From positions 7,097,001-7,161,000 of the forward strand of contig NC_136001.1 in NCBI RefSeq assembly GCF_048128805.1: DNA of 64,000 nt. The letters run 5' to 3'. A program made the position numbers and the translations under genes. Below are positions 12,579 to 22,704 of the stretch, piece after piece. The stretch comes from Centroberyx gerrardi. Taxonomy: Eukaryota; Chordata; Actinopteri; Beryciformes; Berycidae. Numbering within the stretch: the stretch's first letter is position 1; the number at the start of each line of letters is the position of its first letter. The notes under the pieces were generated by a model, which saw only the letters and a program-made list of their open reading frames with translations, did no database searches and had not been told where the DNA came from.

Positions 12579-15500
12579 CTGTCCCCAGGTGCCGGTGATA
12601 GTGAAGGCTCTCCACAGACAGCTGAAGGAGAAGAGTGTTAAATCCAGACAGGGCGGCTTCTGCCTCCTCACTGAACTGGCTCACACACTGCCTGGAGCGC
12701 TGGAGCAGCACATACCTGCCTTAATACCTGGTACACACACACACACAGACACAGACACACACACACACACACATTGATTCCAACCTTCAGTTTCTGACTT
12801 TTTCTCTTTTGCTTTTTCTTCCTCTTTCTTCCTCCTTCCCTCTCCAAACCTCTTGATCTCTCCTTGTCTTTTCCTTCATCTGTTTCCTTCTCTTTCTCCT
12901 TCCCGTCCTCCTGCTCTCTCCTTTTTTTTCCCCTTCTCCCTTTCTTTCTATCTTCCCTCCCTCCAGGCATTGTCTTCTCCCTGACAGACAAGGCCACCTC
13001 CTCCACCATGCGGATCGATGCTCTCTCCTTCCTCCATGTCCTCCTCCTCTCTCACCCTCCTCAAGCCTTCCAGACACACATGCAGGTTCTTCAAACCCTT
13101 TTATGTTTTTGCTGCTGGGTTTTTGCAGGGTTACACACACAAAGATTGCTGAAGAGTAGGACTTGTGGAAAATAATCTTGTTGCAAGTGTCAGACCCCAG
13201 TGTAACTCAGACTAAAGGTTTATTTTGCTCCAGTAGTTAAAACAATTAAAATAAAAACAGCTTTACAGCATCCAGACACATATATAATCGTGTTTGGCTG
13301 CATCTTACTGTCAGTCAAGCAATCAACTTTATGAAACTTAACTTAACTTCTTCAGTTTAGTGACTGACTTATAGGGATGAGACAATATATTAAAATTCAA
13401 TATATCACAATGCAAAAATGCTTCAATGCGTATCGTGAGGCAGAAAAATGAATTGTGATATTAGCTCCATTTTATTCTGCTGTAGTAATCACAAATGAGA
13501 CGCTTGCCCATCACAATTTCACAAGCTCTCCATCCAAATTATATTATTGTCACTTTGTAATAACATTTTAAAATTGTTGTTTACATTCTAGCGAGCCAAT
13601 GCCATCGCTAGAAAGATCAGTGACTCATAAATAAACATAATTCTGCACAGTCAGACTTTGTCGTCATTGATCTTTTATTTATTGCATCGTATCGTGGTCG
13701 TATTGAATCATGAACCCCATGTCCCGTCTGGTGTCCCTGCAGGTGCTGGTTCCCCCGGTGGTGAGCTGTGTGGATGACAGTTTCTATAAGATCACCTCGG
13801 AGGCCCTGCTGGTCGCCCAGCAGCTGGTCAGGGTGATGAGGCCGCTGGAGCACTCCGCCGCCGCAGGAGGCTTCGACCCCAAACCCTTCGTTAAAGAGGT
13901 CAGATGGGTTAGGATGGGCTGGGTTGTTACTGTGTTGTGTTCTGTTTTTATTGTGTTCTGTCCTGTTTTGTTCTGAAGTGTTCTGTGCTGTTCGATGCTG
14001 TTTTTTTCTGCGGTCTTCTGTTCTATTCTGTTCTGTTCATTCCTGTTCTGTTCTGTAGCATGCAATTCTGTTCTGTTCTGTTCTATTCTACTCTGCAGTG
14101 TTCTGTTCTGTTCTGTTCTGTTCTGTTCTGCAGTGTTCTGTTCTGTTCTGTTCTATTCTGTTCTGCAGTGTTCTGTTCTGTTCTGTTCTGTTCTGTTCTG
14201 CAGTGTTCTGTTCTGTTCTGTTCTATTCTGTTCTGCAGTGTTCTGTTCTATCCTGCAGTGTTCTGTTCTGTTCTACAGTGTTTGTTTGTGTTCTATTGTG
14301 TTCTTTCCTGTTCTGCAGCATTCAATTTTATTCTGTTCTGAAATGTTCTATTCTGCAGAGTTCTGTTCTGTTCCATTCATTGTTTTTGTCTATAATTGGC
14401 AATGGCTATACTTATGAAGTGATAAAATCTATTGTCATTATAAACACTAGAAAGACCAGTGGATTTTAGGAGTCTAAGAGGAGGCCAACAAGCTATGGAG
14501 TAAATATAATTCTAGGTTCTTCTTCTGTGTGTGTGGTTTTGAAAATCTAAACACTGATTTGCAGTGAAAGTGGAGGGACGTTTTTGAAGCTGAGATATTT
14601 CAATTCTAAATTGAAAACACCCATCAATACTTGGTGCTTGTCGTCTTAAAACTTTCCCTTTTTTTCCAAGCTGTTTTCTGGGACCCTGAAGAGGCTGAAA
14701 GCCACAGACATCGACCAGGAAGTGAAGGAGAGGGCCATTTCCTGTATGGGTCACATGGTGTGTCACCTAGGCGACCATCTGGGGGCGGAGCTGCAGGGCG
14801 TGCTGGCCATCTTTCTGGACAGGATGAAGAATGAGATTACCAGACTGACAACAGTTAGGACCGTCACGCTCATCGCCGCCTCGCCCTTAAAGGTGCTGTA
14901 TGACTGGGTTTCAGACTTTTTAAAAATTTTGTATTTAACCTTTATTTAGTCATGCAGGTCAAAAAAGTCTTTCCCAAGTGAGAATTGGCAAAGAGAAAGC
15001 AGCATCACGACAAACATAGAAGGTGTGGACAAACATATAGATTAGATTAGATACAACAATATGCATACATACAATTTTCATTTGATACATGCATATTTAT
15101 ATATATAAATATATGCATATTTTCAAAATGTGTTTTTTTTTCTTGTGACCCAGACCTGATCATGCAGACTTGGGTAAGCTAAAAAATTAAAATGCTCACT
15201 CCTTCTGTTGGCTATTATACAGAAGCATATTGCATTCACCTGAAAAAAAAATCTTTTCTCATAATTCTGAGAAAGGATCTCTTGTCAGAATTACAAGATA
15301 ATTAACTGAGATGAGAACTTTTCTCAGAAATACAAAATATTATCTCAGAATTGAATTATGAGAAGAGATGTCATTAAAAAAAAAGTGGGCTGAATCTTTT
15401 TTTTTTTTCAGGTGAATGCAATACGCGTAACTCATGAGCTTAAATAATTCATTCAGTCAAACTTACATTGGTCTTGGGACAGCTGGGTCAACATGACATA

Positions 15501-18295
15501 ACCAGTATATTAATATTAAATTTGTCTCACCAGTCGAAATCCTTCAGCTGTTGAAACCACCCAGTTTCTCCAGAATAGTTTGGAGACGCCGTCAGATCTT
15601 CACACAGCCAATCTTTGGGATGGAATGGAATTGCAGAATCTTTCTATCTCCAATGCTCCCCTCCTTCTCCCTCCCTTTCCCCCTCTCATTCTCTATTCAG
15701 TGTTAATTTCCTCAATAAAAAAAAAAGTCAGAAAATACTAGACCAACAGTTTGTCTTTTTTTGGTGACTGAAAAGTAACAAGACTTCTCCCCCCCCCCTC
15801 TCTCATTCCCTCTCTCCTGTCCTCCCTCCTTCCCTCTGTCTAACCCTCTCTCCTTTCATCCCTCCCTCCCTCTCTCCTTCCTTCTCTTCCTCCCTCCCTC
15901 CCACCCTCCTTTCCTCCCTCCTTCCCTCCCTCTCTCCTTCCTCTCTCCTTTCCTCCCTCCCTCCCTCCTTTCCTCCATCCCTCCCTCTCTCCCTCCTTCT
16001 CTCCCTCCTTTCCTCCCTCCCTCTCTCCTTCCTTCTCTCCCTCCCTCCCTCCCTCCCTCCCTCCTTTCCTTCCTCCATCCCTCTCTCCTTCTCTCCTTTC
16101 CTCTCTCCCTCCCTCCCTCCTACCTTCCCTCACTCCCTCCCTCTCTCTTTCCCTCCCTCCCTCCCTCCTTCCCTCCCTCCCTCCCTCCCCTGCAGATCAA
16201 CCTGTCCTCCCTCCTGCCGGAGGTTTTGTCTGTGTTGGGTTCTTTCCTGAGGAAGAACCAGCGGGCTCTGAAGCTCGGCACCCTGGCCTGTCTGACCGCG
16301 CTCGTCACCCATCATGCCGCCGGCGTCAAACCGGCCGCGCTGGAGCCCGTGCTGACCGAGCTCCCTGCCCTGGTGGACGAGAGCGACATGCACGTGTCAC
16401 AGGTAGGAGGAGAGAGGAGAGAAGAGTGTTGAATTGATCTGAGGGTCAGAAAGATAAGAAGAATACTTTACTGGACAGTTTACATGAGCACACTGGAGTT
16501 TGTCCCGCCTTATATTCCTCCTAGATACACACACACACGTTCCTCTACATATACTGTATGTATTTTGTCCAAGAGGTAAAGAGAGCAGGGTCGCTTGTAA
16601 AATAATTCGGGTTTGCTCAAGGGAACTTCAGCAGAGTTTGCAGGTGATGTAGATGTAATATCAGCTGTCTTTCAGTTGGTAGTTCACATGCAGCAAAAAA
16701 ACGTTTTAAATGAACACTTTTCAAGATAAATGTAACTTTTACTACACAAACACATACACACACACACAATTTGTGAGAAAAAATGACACCAAAGATGATT
16801 GGTGAACAAATGACGATCATCTCTTTTGTTTGGTGTTTTAGGTAATCTGATGTTCATGCAATTTAGATGTGAAAAAGTAGTCAGACCCTTAGTTTAAGGG
16901 GATAATGGGGCTATTAAGCAATATGTATGTGCCCATTCTTTGAAAAACAACTGAATGATATCAATATATCCAAAATATTTTTTTTCCAGGTAGGCATAAT
17001 CTTGCTGACCTTTGAGATAGCATCAGTAGTCCTATAACATAAAATGTGATATATCCATATTATCCTACTATAAAATGAGGAAAACTCTGTCCTTCTGTCC
17101 GTCTGCATCCATTTTGCTCCTCAACGGGTTGGCCAATCAATCTGAAACTGCACATGGGCATTGAGCATTGGCATAGGCAGGGACTGACGAAGCTGATTTT
17201 TCAATTTTCCCAAATTTACGCTGTTTATGCGCATTTTTGGCAAGTCTGCACATAGTTGTGGCGCACGCATCGCCGGGTATGGACTAGTCATATCATATTT
17301 GTAATATTTTGCCTGTTTAGGTGTCCATCACCTTGCTGACCTGCATGGCCAAAGTCTGCCCCTCCTCGCTGGCTAAGATCGGCTCCTCTGTGCTGCCGGG
17401 GGTGTTCAGACTGGTCCACTCTCCGCTGCTGCAGGGCGGCGCGCTGGCAGCCATACTGGAGTTCCTACAGGCGCTGGTGCTGTCCAAAACCAGTAACCTG
17501 GGATACAGGTGAGGAGGTGTGGGGGGGGGAGCTGTGTGTTGGCTCTGTTTAGGTCCAAATGTCCCCACAATAGAATAATAAGTATAGAAAACCTGCAAAA
17601 GTGTTTCTGGACATTGCTAGGGAAACTGTTAAGGGTTAGGTATTCCAGTAGTGTGTGTGTGTGTGTGTATGTGTGTGTGTGTGTGTGTTTTCGGGTTTGA
17701 CCCTTATGGCTTTTTGAAGGCCGACACAATACCGATATTTTTAGTTTGAAGCTGCCGGTAACCAAAATTTTGTGCTGATATTCAAAATGTTTCATGCCCT
17801 GAAATAAAAAAAATCTAGAGTCCGTACGAGTGCCTCATAAAAGGCCAGTAAATATTTATTATAAATATATAGGCAAGCTGATATATCGGCCTGAGCCCAG
17901 TGTGTTTGTCCTCCTACCAATCAGAAGAAGAAACGTTACACTGAAACCTCTGAAACATCTGAACTGTTTTCACATCTCTCTTTCTTTTACTCTGTCTCTT
18001 CTACCCCATTTCATTCTCCCCCAACTTCCTGCTCTCTGTCCTTCTCCCTCGTCCCCCTCTCCCTCCTCTCTCCCTTGTCCTTGCCCCCACACCCCCACCC
18101 TCTCTCTCTCTCTCTCTCTCTCTCCAGTCAGCTGTTGAAGTCTCTCACTGGGCCGTTCCACAGCTCATCCCCCCCTCCAGACAGCCCCTCCCTTCACAGA
18201 CAGTCCTTCCACTCTGTCGCTCGCTGTGTGGCTGCACTGTCCTCCGCCTGTCCCAAAGAAACACCAGGCATGGTGTCCGGCCTCATACAGGAGGT

Positions 18296-18327
<32 letters not shown>

Positions 18328-18335
18328 CTGGAGGA

Positions 18336-18389
<54 letters not shown>

Positions 18390-20297
18390 TAGACAGACAG
18401 AGAGAGAGAGAGGGAGAGCAAAAGAAAGAGCTACAACATTACTGCACTCTGCTCTTCTCTATTCTGCTCTCTATTTTGCTGTATCTACTCTGCTCTCTAT
18501 TTTGCTGTATCTACTCTGCTCTACTATAATGTGCTCTATTCTATTCTAATTATTTCCTATTCTTTCCAATTTATTATATTCAATTATATTCAATGTATTG
18601 TACTTCACTTAATTCTATTCCATTCCAATTAATTCTAATTTATTCCAATCTATTGTATTCCAATTAATTCTAATTTGTTCGATTCTGCTCCACTTAATTC
18701 TATGCGACTGTATTTGATTCTATTCTACTTAATACTATTCCATTCCAATTAATTCTTATTTATTCTATTCTATTCCACTTTATTCTATTCTATTCTCTCC
18801 TTTCCTCCTCCCCTCCCCTCTCCTCTCCTCTCCCCATTACCTCTCCTCCTCTCCTCCTCCTCCCCTCTCCTCTCCTTTCCTTTCCTCTCCTCTTCTCTCC
18901 TCCTCTCCCCTCCTCTCCTCCTCTCTCCTCTCCCCTCCTCTCCTCTCCTCCTCTCTCCTGTCCTCTCCTTTCCTCTCCTCTCCCCTCCTCCTCCTCTCCT
19001 CCTCTCTCCTCTCCTCTCCTCTCCTCTCCTACAGGTAAAGAGTGCTGGTTCTCCAGAGTCGGCTCGTGTCTTGGCTCTGCTGTGTTTGGGGGAGGTGGGG
19101 AGGAGGGGCAGCCTGGGAGGCAGTAAGGAGGTGCAGGGAGTCATCCTGGAGGCTTTCTCCTCCACCAGTGAAGAGGTGAGACTTAACACCAAACATGAGT
19201 GTGATGGTGTCTCGATTATTGTGTGCTATACATTAGGCAGTTGTAAATGACATCACACGTTTGTTTCAGAAGCCTTCCAGTTTTAACACTTCTTAACTGC
19301 AATATAAGAACATATACCTTACAACTCAAACAGTATCGCTCCGCCTTGAACTATGAATGGAGTGAAGCAAGCAAGGATGTTTATTGCTTATTATTAAATT
19401 ATTTATTATTAAATTATGAAATAATGTACTTATTATTAAAGCGTGTATCTTTGTATAATGTTTGATACTGTTGTAAAAATGTAAATGTTGTATAAAAGCA
19501 ATAACATACTTGAGGTTGTGCTATATCGCGATTATTGGCACTGGTGTGCTGTCTTAAATCAGCACACTTGTGTAAGTTAAGTACTGTATGTGTTGATGTA
19601 TATTAAGTATGTCATAGCTTAAGTAAATTATCTGGACTAAATATAATTCCACCTCTGTTTTTCATTATCTTAAAGCCATTTTGATCTAAAGGCTTCTGCT
19701 TAAATGCTTGAAATGTGTTTCTTAGTCAAATATAAATAGTGAAGTTGATCCTATGTATGAATTTCTTTCCAAAGCCTTTGCCTTTCCATCAAGGCAAAGG
19801 GCGGCTGCTTTAAAGAATCTAAAATATAAAATAGTTTTGATTTGTTTAACACTCTTTTGGTCACTGCATAATTCCATTTGTGTTATTTCATAGTTTTGAT
19901 GTCTTTACTGTTATTCTAAAATGTGGAAAATAGTAAAAATAAAGACAAACCTGTGTGTCCAAAATTTTGACTGGTAGTATCAAATGAAAGATGAATGAAT
20001 AACTTTGTCCGCTCCCTCAACAACTACGGTTGATGTGTCATTGAGTCAAGGCACTTAACCTCTAATTGTTCCAATGGAGCCTGGATAAATTAAGGTAAAA
20101 AAGGAACTTGACTTGATTGACTGCTTGCCTTTTCTATAACAACTAATATGTGTTTTCAGGTGAAGACGGCTGCCTCCTGTGCTTTAGGCAGTATGGCAGT
20201 AGGCAGCCTGAACGACTACCTGCCCTTCCTGCTGAAGGAGATCTCCTCCCAGCCGAGGAGACAGTACCTGCTGCTGCACTCCCTCAAAGAGGTCATC

Positions 20298-20328
<31 letters not shown>

Positions 20329-22662
20329 GTTTTCTTTCTCCTCTTTTCACGTCTCCTCTCTTCCTTCCTTCCTTATCCAGTGTTTCCTCCCTTTCTCTCC
20401 TCACCTCTTTTTAAATGAATCATTATTCAAAGCTGCAGCAGGCAACAAAAAATTAGAAAAAAAAGCATTTCAATTGTGATTTAGGCTGGTAAAATGGGTG
20501 GATTTTTGCATAAAAACTTGCCTACTGCAGCTTTAACCAGAAACAATGAATTCTCCTCTCTTCTCCTCTCCTATTCCCCTTCCTCTCCTTCCTTCATACA
20601 TGTTTTCCCTCTCCCTCCCCTTCTCTCTCTCTCTCTCTCTCTCTCCAGTGCCTGTCCAGCCTCTAGTCTCTCGCCCCATGTGGAGTCTGTCTGGGCCTTG
20701 CTGTTTCAGAACTGCCAGTGTCAGGAGGAAGGGACCAGGAACCTGGTGGCTGAGTGTCTGGGAAAACTGACCTTAGTCAACCCTGCACAGCTACTGCCCA
20801 GGCTGAAACAGCAACTTAAAACCGGTAGGATGTGTGTGTGTGTGTGTGTGTGTGTGTTAGGATGTGATTTCCATTCTCTGTGCCAGAAAATGTCACCTTA
20901 ACTTAAATATGCTCTAGACAAGCTTTTATGTAAAGAATAATTTAGAATAATTTCACGCTAATTATGAAATATTTTTAAGCTTATAACGAACTCTTCCTGT
21001 CTCGTCCCGCTGCAGGTTCTCCTCTCGCCCGCAGCACAGTGGTGACAGCTGTCAAGTTCACTATTGTGGACCAGCCTGCTCCCATAGACTCACTGCTGAA
21101 AGACTGCATCGGTAAGACACACACACACACACACACACACAGACAGACACAAAGACAACGCACACACACAAACTCAAGTCTACAGCACTGATGTCATCTC
21201 TGCGCGCCAGGTGACTTCCTGAAGACGCTGCAGGATGACGACATCAACGTGCGCCGCGTCACCTTGGTGATGTTCAACTCGGCAGCCCATAATAAGCCGT
21301 CCCTGATCCGTGGTCTCCTAGCAACGGTGCTGCCTCACCTATACAAGGAGACCCAGATCAGGAAGGACCTCATCAGGGAGGTACTGAATGTTTTTAGGTC
21401 TGATTGGCTGATTCACATTCAGGTTTCTGCAGCAGGACCAAACAAGGCCTGGATGAGCTTATGCTTCATTTATCCATCTTCATTTTTTTAGTTTCAGCAA
21501 TCTAGCAAGTATCCTGAATTAGTACAGCAGCAGCAACTGCACACTATTGATTCTCAAAACTTGTACTAGGGTAGTGTAACCCAACCGGGGTTAGACTGTT
21601 TATATCTGCAAACCTTTTAATAAAAACTATATCTTTTTTGAGGGGGCGGGGGGTTGATAGATCATTAGTAATAAAAGAAAAAAAAGACTAAAAATAGGCT
21701 TTTTAACAAAAATGTTCAACATTTTCTTTGCGTCTTCAGGTTTTTGTCTTCTTTTTGACTTGATTTGTTTGCATCCCTGAGAATACAGTTCTGGGGGAAA
21801 CACTCAATACTTTTTGGATTTTTTTTAGGTATGAAAATAGTCAAATTGAAATATATTGAACATCTGCACAAAATATCACCTATCGTCAAATTGAATCCAA
21901 AACTATCGGTATTGGTATCAGCCTTTAAAAACCAATATTGGTTGAACCTTAAACCTAATTACCTGATTTGGATCAGAAAGTTTCCACAAAACTCTTTCAA
22001 AGTATTCCTTGCCAGACTATTCCGTGCATGGTTTGATGTCTGAAAACTTTCTATTTCTGGTGTGAGTGTGCATACTGTATGTCCGTACTACATCAACGTA
22101 TCTCTGTGCACATTTATACATCTGTGTGTGTGCGTGTGTGTGTGTGTGTGTTGCAGGTGGAGATGGGTCCGTTCAAACACACGGTGGACGATGGTTTGGA
22201 CGTGCGTAAAGCGGCGTTTGAGTGTATGTACACGCTGCTGGACAGCTGTCTGGACGGGCTGGACGTCCTGCTGTTCCTGGACCATGTAGAGGAGGGGCTG
22301 AAAGACCACTATGATATCAGGGTGGGTGGGAAACACACACACACACTGATGCACATAGCACTTATACACACACAGCATTTCACATTGTTTTATCTTCTCG
22401 CCTCTACTCCTGTTTTTGCCTCCGATCTTCCACTTATTTTCTCTGCTTTCTCTCCTCTTTTCACCCTTTCATGCTTGTGTGTGTGTGTGTGTCTGTGTGT
22501 GTGTGTATGTGTGTGTGTGTGTATATATATGTAGATGCTGACCTTCCTGATGCTAGCCAGACTGGCCTCTCTGTGTCCTGGTGCTGTTCTCCAAAGACTG
22601 GACAGACTGGTGGAGCCGCTTAAAGCCACCTGCACTACCAAGGTACTAGATGCATGCACACA

Positions 22663-22704
<42 letters not shown>

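Noticed and set aside
13937..14469. Cys-Ser-Val-Leu-Phe repeat proteins of 120-140 residues
   Set aside because: They are the TTCTG pentanucleotide array read in different frames.
15803..16133. Arg/Glu/Gly-rich open frames on the minus strand
   Set aside because: They are the complement of the polypyrimidine tract before cand2 exon 14. No conserved protein is present.
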